From Paulinella micropora (taxonomy: Eukaryota > Cercozoa > Imbricatea > Euglyphida), in assembly GCA_009731375.1 (NCBI GenBank), contig BJOX01000037.1, forward strand, positions 525,530 through 589,529: a stretch of DNA of 64,000 nt. The letters run 5' to 3'. This document shows, one piece after another, positions 7,567 through 18,527 of the stretch (positions are counted from its first letter, which is position 1; each line of letters begins with the position of its first letter). Made by a program: the position numbers and the translations under genes. Under the pieces are notes generated by a model. That model saw only the letters and a program-made list of their open reading frames with translations, did no database searches and was not told the origin of the DNA.

Positions 7567-10500
7567 ACTAGAAGGTGATGGAAGGCAAATTCCTATGAGT
7601 AAGGTCAAAATTCCGATATAAGTATTAGCAACCTCACAAGGTAAGTTCTTTTCAGATAGCTTTACGATACAAAGGGTTATAATGGCAATAATGATACCCA
7701 TTTGAAATAAGTATTTAATAAGTCGGCTGTCGGTTGGTCTGTTTTTTATACAACAACAATTCCAGTTATCTTCCAATTCGTGCTCTACTTTTTTTTCCTC
7801 AGTCTTTAGTTCTACTTCAAGAACGCGAGACTTTAATTCGGGAGTTAGTTCGCCATCCATATCCATAATAGGCGGGGGTCTGTGAAGTCTAGTTGTATTA
7901 TTGGACATTAGGGAAAACGACTGCTCGTATTTCTGCCAATTGATTTGCTTGGTATTCATAAGATTTTTATGTTCTTTTTCTAAATTAACTACCTTTTCCG
8001 GCATGTGTTGAAAAGCACTGACTAATATTGGTATAAAACTTGTATATGTTATGCCTTCAAGGTAGCCGTTTCCGTCATCTGCTTTCATTCCACTTTCAGA
8101 TACAAATTCAGGAAATATTTTTTTAACTTCATCAGCAATAAATCCGTGGTTCTTTTGTTCTTTCTTTTCGTCTGATTTCAAATAATATGAACAACATTTA
8201 TTTTCATTAGTTTTTCACAACAATCCCCGCAGTCTAATGTTTTAATATTATCTGATTTTAGCCTCCTGTCCGATGAGTTTGTCCAAGCACCATTGAGAGG
8301 AATATAATTATAACTGCCTGACGGCTCAACTGTTGAGTTTGAAGTAGTTCCAAGAGTAAACTACTCCATAATTCGTATATCCTCCTGATTTCAAAAATAT
8401 TTGTGGGTCGTTAGTATAAGCAGGTTTTTTTCTTAATGTTAAAAATCCGCTGGATGCTGTTGTGATGCTTAAATCTCCCGACGTATTAATGTTCATCGCC
8501 TCAGTGTAAGATATATTGTTTCCCGCCAATGTTCCTGAATTATACTTAAAAGCGAGTTTTCCACCTTTTTGAATTAGAAAGTTCGAACCGCTGTGGCTTG
8601 ATCTCCAGTTCGTGCCATCAAAATAAGCATCAAAACTTAAATTGACATTGTCGTGCGTCCAGTTCAATAATTGAAATGTTGGATAAGCATCCGCCGTTGT
8701 TATTGCTTGTAAGTGTGCTCCTCCAATATTTGAAGCCGTCCCGTATATTTCTAAACCACCTGTCGCCCCATTCAATGATTTTGACGAATTACCTATAATA
8801 ATTGGCCTACTTATATTTGATGTTGGTGATGTTGTTATTTTGTCGCTCGCCGTTAATGTGGTTGATGATACTCCCGCATTTGCCGTTATTAATCCACTGG
8901 CGGTTGCCGTTGTTGTTGATATACCCGCATTTGCCGTTATCGCTCCACTTGCTGTTATTGCCTTCGTTGTTAATAAGCCCGATGTGTCAAGTTCCAGAGC
9001 GAGAGACCAAGGAACAGCAACCCCCACACTTTTCCCGCTATCATACAAAAATCTAAGTTTATTATTCCATTTACTAATTAGAAAATTAGAACTCGCATAA
9101 CTTGATTTCCATCCGCCAGCATCTAAATACGCATCAAAAGTCATATTTATGTTATTATGACTTAAATTAGTTAGTTGAAAAGTAGGATATATATCTTCTG
9201 TTGTACTAGCCTGCATATCTGCTCCAGTAGTATTATTGTTATAAGTCCCATACAATTCTAAACCCGCTGTTGTTCCTATTCCTTTCGTTGTATTGCCTAT
9301 GATTATTGGCATACCTGATGCTGTTGTTATTTTATCGCTTGCCGTTAATGTTGTTGTAGTCATGCCAGCAGTTGCCGTTAATGTAGTTCCCGTTATTGTT
9401 CCAGCACTTGTTATGTTGTTTGAGTTCATATCCAAAGCATCATAAAACCGCATACCATCAGCATTGTTAAAACGGACGATGTCAGACGAAACACTTTTAT
9501 TATCCAAAAGTTTTGAAATATAAAGTCCCGCCCCTTTTACATCAAATGCTACATTCGTAAATACATAACCTCGTTGGTTCGCGGTTCCACTTGTAGCGGT
9601 ATTTAGAGTAAATAAGAAATATTGAATAACTAAAACGTATTACAGACCCGATATTGCTTGTAAAATTGAAAACAATGAATGTGCCTTTTGTCGTTGAATT
9701 GATTGAATTTCCAGTTATTTCAACACCACTGCTGTATGTCTTGATTCCTGCTATGGTTTGGTTTCCAGTTAGTTTCACATTTTGCCCGTCTTTTGTATCA
9801 ACATAACTTTTATTTGCTCCATCTGTTGAAACGGAAGGGTCGGCTAAGTTTGTTATTTTGTTGTTATTCAAACTTAATGTTGTTCCAGTTGCGGTTATAA
9901 TTAAAGTATTACCTGAATATAACTCTACATACGAGCCCGTTATTTGTATCGGATACCAAGTCGCTGTTGTTGTTTTTTGTGCTGCAATCATTCCTATTTT
10001 TGTATCAAATGCTATGCCGATACCATCAAAAGTAGTAGGATTGGATGAACCACTTACTTCTAAAGTTGATGTAAATTTTTTATTTCCTGCTATGGTTTGG
10101 TCTCCTGTTAGTTTAACCACCGAAGTATCAAGAACTGAAACATCCACACCATCAACAAGATTAACATTTCTTATGCTTTGGCTTTTCATATCAATCCCCG
10201 CACTCGCATTTATTATACTGCTAAATTTTTTAATTCCTCCTATGGTTTGGTCTCCTGTTAGTTTAACCACCGAACCATCAACTGCGAGATTAGCGAGATT
10301 AATTCCATTATATGTAGAAGCCCCTGAAATAGCAAAACCACCCATATTTAGTCCTCCCGTCATACTAGCAGTGCCGTCTAATCTAAGAAAGGGTGGTGTG
10401 GCGTTTCTTTTTTGCCCCGTGCTATAAATGAGTAATTGGTTATCTGCTGGGAAGCCTGATATTGTCACATCGCTGTGGCTAGCTATGCTTCCACTCGCTG

Positions 10501-11187
10501 ACACTTTATCATTATTATCTTGATGCTCAAATATCCATTCATCAACATCTTTGGTATTTAGTAAATTAACTCCTGTTATATTCTTCCTTCCCATACTAAT
10601 ATTGCCGAATTCATCCACATTTATCGGAAATGTTTTATTTACCCAGTTTATTGAATTATATGTTAGATAACTATTCATTGCTATTGGTGCGGTTATAACC
10701 ACATCTGAAAGTGTATCAATTGAACCAAGGGCTGTATTCTTCCATTTGCCTTCTACATCGTTGTAANNNNNNNNNNAATTGAACCAAGGGCTGTATTCTT
10801 CCATTTACCATCTACATCATTATATGTTAAGTATTGACCGCTCGCTTGTGCAAATATGTTTGTGTCTATCAAATTATATAAACTGGTTTGGTGCGGATTG
10901 GAAGTATTAGAGCGGTGTTGAGTTGAGGCTTTGACTTCGTCATTATCCCTTATTCGTTGCTCTGTGTAGTATAAATTTTTTCCTTCTTTTATGTCAGTTG
11001 TTGATTTGGTAGATAATCTCGTATCGAATCGGCCGTCAGTGTAATAAAGATTTACGGGGTCGGCATCTTCTGGCACTCTGTCTGTATTTAAGCCTACTAT
11101 GTTTGTGTTGGTAAGGTCTAAGTTAAGTATATTGAGTGAGCCTACCGCCAACTCATTAAGGCCAAGTAAGGATTTATATTGCGACAT
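7555..11187 (-). pseudogene. Fibre/tail-spike protein with C-terminal S74 chaperone domain and membrane anchor, broken
   Basis: Four collinear frames make one gene of about 1,200 codons: 10753-11187 (N-terminus MSQYKSLLGLNELAVGSLN), 9542-10804, 8326 to about 9,620, and 7555-8181. The N-terminal part repeats NLYYTDGRFDTRL / NLYYTEQRI, a pattern of phage and algal-virus fibres. The middle is Thr/Ser/Ala-rich repeats of 40-70 residues. Near 8,251-8,280 lies SSDRRLKSDN, the catalytic Ser/Lys signature of the S74 intramolecular chaperone, and KNHGFIADEVKKIFPEF follows. After a coiled-coil and NCCCIKN come two hydrophobic segments (IIIAIITLCIVKL, YIGILTLLIGICL). S74 domains trimerise fibres and cleave themselves off. 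Frame changes occur near 9,640, 8,330 and 8,185, and a 10-base gap at 10767 lies between two near-identical 44-base flanks. Confidence 0.75.
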
Positions 11188-11193
11188 TGTATA

Positions 11194-11217
11194 TCAAAGA
11201 TTTTGAAAAATCTTTGA
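11194..11217. promoter_or_regulatory. Hairpin CAAAGATTTT-GA-AAAATCTTTG
   Basis: Perfect 11-base arms 7 bp upstream of the fibre ATG (11,187, minus strand). A second inverted repeat, AAACTTTT-TCT-AAAAGTTT, lies at about 11,236-11,254. The 11,218-11,335 spacer otherwise holds only AT-rich DNA between divergent genes. Confidence 0.5.
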
Positions 11218-11335
11218 GCAAAATCTTTTTTGTTAAACTTTTTCTAAAAGTTTCAATTAATTATTTTTAATTTTTTTTTGTTAAATTATACTAACAAAAA
11301 ATACAATTATTTTGTGCAATATCATTCGTCGGTAA

Positions 11336-11857
11336 ACAATACCGTCAAAGGAAGCATCAAAGGAAAATTGGAAGAAAGCAGTTCAAGCAAATAGAGAAAA
11401 TGCTGAACGGCGAAAGGACGAATGGGCTCGCGAACGGCTCCGCAAGAAGGGGGAACTGAAAAAAGCATCAGTGGAAGAACTTATTGAGACGGATGCTGAA
11501 GTTGGTGTTGCGAAAGAGATACTTAAAAATCCTGAGATTGAAGATGAATCAAGCGGAAGCGATAGCGAAATTGATATGTCTGAGGTTATTGCAAATCATA
11601 TGCTTAGAAAGATAAAAAAGAATTCTAAAAAGCCAAAGAAGAAAACCTCAAAGAAAGCACCACAACCCAAGAAGCCGGAGAATGACAGCGAAGAAGAAGA
11701 AAGTGATAGTGAAGAAAGCGAAGATTATGAAACAACAGGTGGAAAACAGCGAGGTGGTAAAAAACGAAGTGAAAAAATATCAGTTAATGTATATAACAAT
11801 ACACCAAAGAATAAAGAAAAAAGTAAGGAAGCAGAAAAGATATTTTTGAAATTCTAA
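11336..11857 (+). CDS. Highly charged Lys/Glu-rich protein upstream of the integrase
   Basis: The frame is open from a TAA at 11,333 to the stop at 11,857. The first residues would be PSKEASKENWKKAVQANREN, preceded by ATA where an ATG would be expected. A GTG at 11,471 is a poor alternative. The N-terminal part is a long charged helix (ERRKDEWARERLRKKG). The C-terminal part alternates acidic (SEEEESDSEESEDYE) and basic (KKPKKKTSKKAPQPKK) blocks. It ends 7 bp before the integrase ATG and the start motif of the integrase lies in its last codons, so the two are probably coregulated. Such proteins may bind DNA or integrase, but the function is not known. Confidence 0.5.
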   Translation, partial: TIPSKEASKENWKKAVQANRENAERRKDEWARERLRKKGELKKASVEELIETDAEVGVAKEILKNPEIEDESSGSDSEIDMSEVIANHMLRKIKKNSKKPKKKTSKKAPQPKKPENDSEEEESDSEESEDYETTGGKQRGGKKRSEKISVNVYNNTPKNKEKSKEAEKIFLKF

Positions 11858-11864
11858 AATATCA
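11851..11864 (+). promoter_or_regulatory. Start-proximal motif TTCTAAAATATCA of the integrase gene
   Basis: ATTCTAAAATATCA ends immediately before the integrase ATG at 11,865 and lies inside the last codons of the upstream charged gene. It is identical to the sequence before the ATPase ATG. Confidence 0.5.
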
Positions 11865-12846
11865 ATGGACCACAAACATACTACTGCTAATATCAATGCA
11901 CAGGATAAGAATACACTAGTAGAAGATACTCCGCGAGGCGAACCAACAGAGGAAGAAAAGACAAAAACTGCACAAGAATTATTTCGTCAGACAAAGCCGA
12001 GGACTAGAGGGACAACAATATGGGCGGATAAGGTATTAGATATGGTCAATATTGATTTAATCAAGGTTGCTACAAAAAATAAAAATTATAATTTTGCCCT
12101 TATTTGGATTGATATTCATAGTCGTTATGCTTATGCGATACCTATAAAAAATAAATTTTCAACCACCGTTTTAGATGCACTCAAGAAATTACCAAAGCCA
12201 AAAGCATACATATCAGACAATGGTGGGGAGTTTAAAGGTGCTGTTGGTGAGTGGATGAGAAATAATGGTATTGAACAATTTATGGTTGAAGTAGGCGATC
12301 ATAATTCGTTAGGTATTGTTGATAGATTTGTTAGAACACTAAGAGAAAGATTACACGTATTATGGGCTTTTAATCGTAATTTTGATTGGATAAGTTATAT
12401 TGAAGATGTTGTTTATTATTATAACAAGAAAGAACATTCAGCGATTAAGGCGGCACCAATTGATGTATTTAAAGGGAATGATATTAGCCAACAACATAGA
12501 TATGTTGATAAATATTTATTTGGTTTCAAAGAAGGAGACAGAGTTAGAAAGTTGAACAAGAAACACATTCTAGAAAAGGGAGGAAAGACATGGAGCAAGC
12601 AAATCTACACCGTCAAAGCCCGTAAGGGATACCGGATTGTATTAACAAATAATGATATAGTGCCACCACGACATTTATTAAAGACAGGCAACTGAAGAAC
12701 CGGAAGAGGCAGATATTAATAAAGAACTGAAACAACTAACAAAAGAAAAACAAACAAAACATTTACTTAAACGAGAGGATATAGACTCCAGCAACATAAG
12801 AACTTCTTCCAGGCAAAGGAAGAAAAAAGAAATAATGGACTTGTAG
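11865..12846 (+). CDS. Retroviral-type (RVE) integrase of Polinton class, one frameshift near the end
   Basis: Starts at ATG 11865 directly after the motif TTCTAAAATATCA. The core shows D1 in MVNIDLIKVA (about 12,046), D2 in ISDNGGEF (about 12,212) and, 35 residues later, Asp in LGIVDRFVRTLRE where most retroviral integrases have Glu. An SH3-like C-terminal domain follows (EGDRVRKLNKKHILEKGG, then WSKQIYTV). The uninterrupted frame stops at 12,695. A one-base shift near 12,688 lets it continue as EEPEEADINKELKQLTKE to a TAG at 12,844-12,846 with a basic C-terminus (RTSSRQRKKKEIMDL). The product inserts the element into host DNA using its terminal inverted repeats. It is on the strand opposite the polymerase, as is frequent in Polintons. 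Confidence 0.85.
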
Positions 12847-12847
12847 T

Positions 12848-13370
12848 CTAACCCGACTTCTTTCGTTTGTCTTCGCAAAACTTTGTAAAAAGTGGTGGAG
12901 ATTCATTGTTGTAAAAAAGTTTCACGGCAGACCAAGAATGGAAGACACGAACCTTATACTCATCAACGGCAACGAAATAAATGTCGGCATCGCCGGGGCA
13001 AATCATTGAAATTGCCTCCTTTCGCGTGACATCATTTGTATCAGCCTCATCATATATTACGTTTGGTTTTGAGACATCATCGACAAATGATACATAACAT
13101 TTCTTTCCTTCACGAAACTTATCAACGTTTTTTCCTTTCGATCTCTTTCCTCTAAGTTTATTGATCGGGCTTCTCGCGTTTCCTCTCTTTCCTTCAGCAT
13201 CGGCCTACCAATAATCACATTTGCTACTGGAAAATGAAACATCATATGTATATGAATACCTGATGCTTTTGGTCAGAAGGCACTTCGGCTGGCGCTTCTG
13301 CTGGCACTTCGGCTGGCGCTTCCGCTGGCGCTTCGGCTAGCGGATTGTCGGGCTTCTTCTTTGGAGGCAT
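12848..13370 (-). pseudogene. Unknown protein with Ala/Glu/Pro N-terminal repeats, broken
   Basis: ATG 13370 opens MPPKKKPDNPLAEAPAEAPA followed by more AEAPAEVP repeats and stops after 42 codons at about 13,242. From about 13,205 a different frame is open to a TAG at 12,848 and looks like true coding: KGKNVDKFREGKKCYVSFVD, then ICPGDADIYFVAVDEYKVRV and HSWSAVKLFYNNESPPLF. The pieces are on the same strand, in order, and end 2 bp from the convergent integrase stop, so I read them as one damaged gene. The N-terminal PPKKKP could be a nuclear or DNA-binding signal. The C-terminal part is a compact domain of about 90 residues that I do not recognise. The minus frames at 12678-12878 and 13057-13245 are shadows of it. 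Confidence 0.45.
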
Positions 13371-13441
13371 CGCGCCTGCCCCACACCAAAAAGCACAAAA
13401 AACATGTGTGGGCAGTGCCTTGAAGCCGTTTTTTTTTTGTT

Positions 13442-13489
13442 TTCGTAAATAAATAATTTCGTAAATAAATAATTTCGTAAATAAATAAT
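13442..13489. repeat. Three direct 16-base repeats TTCGTAAATAAATAAT
   Basis: Three exact head-to-tail copies in the 13,371-13,602 spacer upstream of the 12848-13370 gene. Nothing else recognisable is in that spacer; the minus frame at 13337-13591 has no coding character. Confidence 0.7.
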
Positions 13490-13602
13490 TTTTTTTTGTA
13501 GCCTAGTAATAAGTGTGCTTTTGTGTTGTAGTGAAATGTGTGTCGTGTTCATTGATGAGAAGTGAGCTGGTAGGCAGACAGCACAGATCACACAACTATT
13601 TT

Positions 13603-14089
13603 TTACTCCACTTGGGCTCTCAATTCATTAAGATACAATTTATACTTAAATATCACATCATCAAATGTATCACCTTTTTCAATTAAATTACGTGCGTAAT
13701 TTTCCTCTTGGCGAGACATTGGAAATGTATTTTTTTCTAACCACTTTTCCAAAAATGCTATTTCTTTCTTAGTCTCTTTTTCTTTCTAAGTCTCTGCCTT
13801 TTAACTTTTCTCTATTCTTCCATTCGTCTTTTGTCTTCTTTTAGTTCCTCATCTCTCTAATAAACTGCTTCCAGTCTTGATTCAACATCGTTAAGTTCTT
13901 GTTTCAATAATCTTTTTTTTTTGACAAGTTTTTTTTCTTAGTTTCCAAAAATATTTTGTCAGAAATAAAATTTTTGTTGCTCTTGTCAGAACAATAATCA
14001 AACAAATTATTTTCTTCTCTTTCTATTTCTAACTCACTTTCACTAGAAATTTCTTCATCTTGGGCTTCATTATCAAGATACTCACTCAT
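13603..14089 (-). pseudogene. Acidic/coiled-coil unknown protein, broken
   Basis: ATG 14089 opens MSEYLDNEAQDEEISSESEL and is followed by a Lys-rich stretch. Coding quality then jumps frames several times between about 13,900 and 13,780 (RLLKQELNDVESRLEAVY in one frame). It resumes as KKEIAFLEKWLEKN and then FDDVIFKYKLYLNELRAQVE up to a TAA at 13,603-13,605. The pieces are consistent with a charged coiled-coil protein of about 160 residues whose central part has lost its frame. No family recognised. It lies between the polymerase and the 12848-13370 gene on the same strand. Confidence 0.4.
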
Positions 14090-14408
14090 CTCTTCGAGAA
14101 GAACTGCGAGAAAGTAGGCCAAAACTGCGAAAACGTAGAAATGTTTCTGTGTTTTCGCATTTTCTCAGAAAAACCATGTGGTAACATTGCGCATTGACTG
14201 AGGGAGAAAAACCGAAATCAAAGCAAGCACAAAGCAAAAAATTTATTTGTCCTCTGTCATGGTTAGGGTTGGTGTAATTAGTATGTTGGTGGTGTTGTCC
14301 GTCATTGTCGGCGGTTCAACTCTCACTGCTTATTCTTTATTATGCCTTTGCCTTTTTTTTGTTTTTTTTCTTTTTTCATTTTTTGTAAATTCCTTTTTTT
14401 TTTTTTGC
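14090..14408. other. Intergenic spacer, no gene seen
   Basis: Spacer between the end of the polymerase and the coiled-coil gene. It is T-rich near 14,350-14,400 and shows no readable frame, motif or hairpin that I can support. Confidence 0.4.
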
Positions 14409-17400
14409 TCAATAACCGTATGGTAATGTTGTAATCTGGTTTTCTTTTAGTGGTTGTATTACTCTTTTTGTGTAAGTAAATGAAAAGATCTTTTGTATGT
14501 GCTCAGACGATATTGTTTTGGTCTTTTTGTTTCTCGTTATTTTGCTGTTGGTGTGTATGGTTAAATTTCCAGCCTCAGACACATTCTTTGCTATACACTT
14601 TTCTCCTTTTGTTTCTAGTAAGTCCTCTAATTCTTCGTAAGCCTTTTTTGATAGTTCAGTGTCTTGTACTTGTAATCCATTGCTTATAATACTAAACATA
14701 TTAACCAAGTTCAATTTCTTACAAGTCTCGTAATTCATTGAGAAGCCTTTTAATTTCATTTTTGTAGTTCCGTCATCTAGTATGTAGCCTTAGGATTTAG
14801 GACCTGCTCCAACAAATGTGGTTATCTTTCTGCTTACTCTTGTTTTTTTATCTATCAATTCATCTGTCCATTGCCCCAGTAAATCTCCTGTCGGTATTGT
14901 TGTCGGTCCTTCTTTTTCATCTACTGAATAAATCACACTATCTGTGTCATGGTATAATACTCTATTACCTAATCTGTCCATCATATCATACAATCTCATT
15001 TGTGCGTGTGCTGTAGTAAATAGTGCTACACAAATATTTGTATTGTATGGGTCTGATACTTTTTCTGGGTGTAGGTTGTAAGATAGTTCTAAGCATTCTT
15101 TGTTTATCACATTGATTGATACTTCATTTATCTTTTTGTCGTTTAGTATTTTGTATAGTTCTGCTTCACTCCTTACTATTTTTGTTTGTGTCTTGTTGTT
15201 TTGTTGTCCAAATTTTCCCCATAGTGAGTTTAGACAGAGTTTTGCCACAGCCCTTCTACCTTCATTCTTTTCGATCTTGCTTTTGTCTAATTTAATTTTC
15301 ATCTTTTCTTCATAGTCCTTAATGTAGTTGTCTTTGTCTTCTTCTGTTATGACATTTGAAGGATAGCTACTTGATTCCTGTTTTACTCTTAGAAATGTCT
15401 TAATATATTCTTTGAATAGTTCCGTTGTCTGCTCGTTCCAATGCCATAATTCATAAGTTTTAATAAGTCTGTAGCCTTTTTGGATTGCTTTGTAAATAAG
15501 TGGTGTTGCCCATGTGCCTGTCAGTATTCTGTCCTCGTCAGTGTGCTGACATTTGTCCTGTATGCTCCTTACCACATTTATTACATAGATAATACATCAT
15601 CTTTCCTCTATCTTGACATGGAAGGACAGGGTGAATTATTCCTCTAGGTGGCAGTATTTTTATTTTTGCTATACCAAAAGCTGTTTTATTATTCAACATA
15701 TCATATGCTTCTTTTCCTCTTATTGCTTGGTGGTGTTTCACTGGATAGGGGTCATAGTACATAACCGTCGGATAGAGAGAGCACACATCTATATACTTAG
15801 CATACTGATACTCACTCATTGACTTCCAGTATAGAGACAGAGCATTCACTCTTCCACCAAACATAGCATGTCGTGGATTGATTGTTTCTTGCTCAATTAA
15901 TGTCTCTTCTATTGTGCCTTTGAATTCTTCCTTTGTTCTTATCCTGTTCCATTGACACCCCCATATCGTTATTAATTGACTAACTTCAGGATGCTGACTT
16001 ATTTTAGTTTCTCGTATTTTAGTTTCCTTGTATAGTTGTCCAAATGTTTTATTAACAGACCTTTCTCTATTCAATTCATTTCCATTTAAGCACTCAGGAC
16101 ACCCGTGCCAATAACAACCATGGAACTCATATGCCGTTTTTGTTTTCTCGTCATATCCGTCTAAGTAGGCTTTCACACCTTTCGGTAAGTTTAGTATTTT
16201 TTCTTTACCATTTAGACCATGTTGAATTTTGGCATTGTCCTTTTTTTCTCTGTATGCTAACCATTCCACACACATACGACTTGTTTTTGCTTTGTCTGTT
16301 CTGTTTGTCGGTATGACTGCTATGCTGTCCTCAGGCATGTAGTTTGCTTTGAATAGTGCCATACACGTAGAGGCGATTGTTGTATATTGAAATGGATCTA
16401 TGCCAAACTCCATAAATTGCTTCCTAAACTCAATACACCCACGCCTTAGTATATCTACATCACTATGACAATATTCAATCATTTCTTTATTAAAATCAAA
16501 TACTTGCTTTTTTGCTCATCATACCATTTTAGAAAATCCTCTCTTTTCTTCTTTGAAAATGAGTTATAACCATAGTCATCTTTGTCTGGCATTTTCCCTA
16601 TGTATGATTGGTTATCCTTTTTATTGAAAAAGTGAGGAAAATATCCTTTTTTTAATTCGGTAAGTCCAAAGGTATCTGGAAAGTCAGATAGAGGCATAGT
16701 AAGGAAAGATAGACTATCTATAAATCTAATTTGTTCTTTTCCATTACCAATTGACATCATCATTATTTTTCCACCTTCATAGATTACAAATGGAGTTATG
16801 CCTTTTTCAATCAACCATTTCAGCACAAATTGACAATCATACCCACGCGCATTATGTGCTATGAATGTATAACCCTTATGTTTTACACCCAAAGCCCACT
16901 CACAGAATTGTTCAATGTTTTTATGTATGATTGGTGTGCTGTCGGAGGGGGTTTCACCCCCTACCATACCCCCACCTTGTTCGCCAAGGGTTTGAAAAGG
17001 GGCGGGGCCCCTTCCATCGAAATATTGACTTTCTGAATGATTGATAATATGTATTCCTGTCTCTTGATTTGCTTCAAAATCAAAGAATACATATTTTGTC
17101 GATGGTGCGTGTATGACTTTTTTCTTTATCTCACATTGGTGCCATAAAGGTTGTAGTTCTTTGCATTTCCTACATTTTTCATATCCACATTTATGTTCTG
17201 CTTTGTATGTCTTAGCACATGTGATACATTTTTTCTTTACATCACACAACTCATTTTGATTATGATTGTTGAAGCATTTATCATTCGGAAACTTTCTATT
17301 ACACTCATTGCAAGTTTTCCATTTTGAAATATTGTCATATCCTTTACATCCCTCGGTTAGACAAATATTACATTTGAATTCACATGCGTGATTATGTTCG

Positions 17401-18396
17401 TATCCCATACATTTCTCGCAAAAGTTTTGCTTTGATAAGAATGCTTTCATACTTGTTATGGTGTCGTAATGGTTCATTGTTTTTATCCTTTTTATCCTTC
17501 ATCTCTGTCTTATAAACAATTTTGTTTGGATATTCAACAATAACAATGTTGTAGTCTATGTGTCTAGCAAACTCACTAATTTCGGAAAGCCCGCACAAAT
17601 CTTTCATGACACCAGCTCCTCATGTAGTTTGTTCGCCAGTTCGTCTTGGATTCTGCGTCAGTCCTTGATTTGTGAATATTTTTGATGCTTTTCTATCTTT
17701 GCCTTTGCTACAACAATTGCCCTTGCCAAACATATGTTGTCATCATTGTTTATATTCATATCACCCCTTTCTTTTTATATATCTCTGTTTCAGTTATTGC
17801 TTTCAATCTTGCTCCTCCTTCTGGCATCCTTACACCTACAAAATTGACACTCCTTCTTCGTCCATATAGTTTTCGTCGTTTGATTGCAGTATAGATTCTA
17901 ATCTAGTCAGTATATCTTCTTAATTGAAATCTTTTACTTTTATTAATTTTTGGTTTTGTACATTCCAAGTTGAAGGAATAGCACTAATACGTATTTGTAT
18001 TAAGTCATTGTCTTTGTAAAGTGTTTTAAAGTCTTCAATTGTAGATCCAATCATACAGATGATGCACTCTAATGGAAACTTTTTCACTTTTTGAGACATT
18101 GATTTACTTAATTTTATAGAATATACAGATTGCCCCACAGGTAGTTTGTGTTCAGTGTCCCTCCTTATCAGTTTATAGCCATTGAACTCTATTACTTGTG
18201 GCTCTACATATTTTCGTTCCCTTTGATTTCGCTCAGGTTCAGATAGTGCTCCCCTCGTAGTTGTTATGTCGTAAAACCTACTACCATTTGGCTTTTTCAC
18301 ATACAACTTGTTTTGCCTTATTTGGAATGTTATATTTGCATCTCTGAGTTTGTCTAGGTTCCATGTGTGCCCGCCATAGTCGATGGTGTTCGACAT
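14409..18396 (-). pseudogene. Protein-primed type B DNA polymerase (Polinton pPolB), broken
   Basis: Collinear frames 17920-18423, 17392-17607, 16479-17477, 15538-16482, 14790-15575 and 14409-14759 form one gene of about 1,300 codons. The best start is ATG 18396 (MSNTIDYGGHTWNL). A Cys/His-rich zinc-finger region (about 17,150-17,420) precedes the exonuclease: Exo I YVFFDFEANQE (about 17,090), Exo II FIAHNARGYDCQF (about 16,845), Exo III YCHSDVDIL (about 16,465). An endonuclease-like insert YEFHGCYWHGCPEC (about 16,110) is typical of Polinton polymerases. Polymerase motifs A DVCSLYPTVM (about 15,780), B KLCLNSLWGKFGQ (about 15,225) and C YHDTDSVIY (about 14,945) are all present. At least six frame changes or stops (about 17,900, 17,780, 17,620, 17,480, 16,480, 15,560, 14,775) separate the pieces. 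It would replicate the element from a terminal protein primer. Confidence 0.88.
16941..17021. repeat. GC-rich palindromic insertion inside the polymerase exonuclease domain
   Basis: About 80 bases of very GC-rich sequence interrupt an AT-rich gene between Exo I and Exo II without breaking the frame. It contains AAGGGGC-GGG-GCCCCTT (16,997-17,013) and GGGGG-TTTCA-CCCCC. The encoded GRGPAPFQTLGEQGGGMVGG is unlike anything around it. Confidence 0.6.
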
Positions 18397-18423
18397 ATAT
18401 TGATTGAAATATAATTTTTCCAA

Positions 18424-18466
18424 AAAATATTTTTATTTTATATATAATATATATATATATATATTG

Positions 18467-18527
<61 letters not shown>

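Noticed and set aside
8802-9100. Plus-strand hydrophobic frames in the fibre gene
   Set aside because: They arise from the reverse complement of Thr/Ala-rich fibre repeats.
14409-18396. Introns separating the polymerase frames
   Set aside because: Coding sequence in the other frames fills the breaks without loss of residues, and no GT...AG pairs of plausible size are found; indels explain it better.
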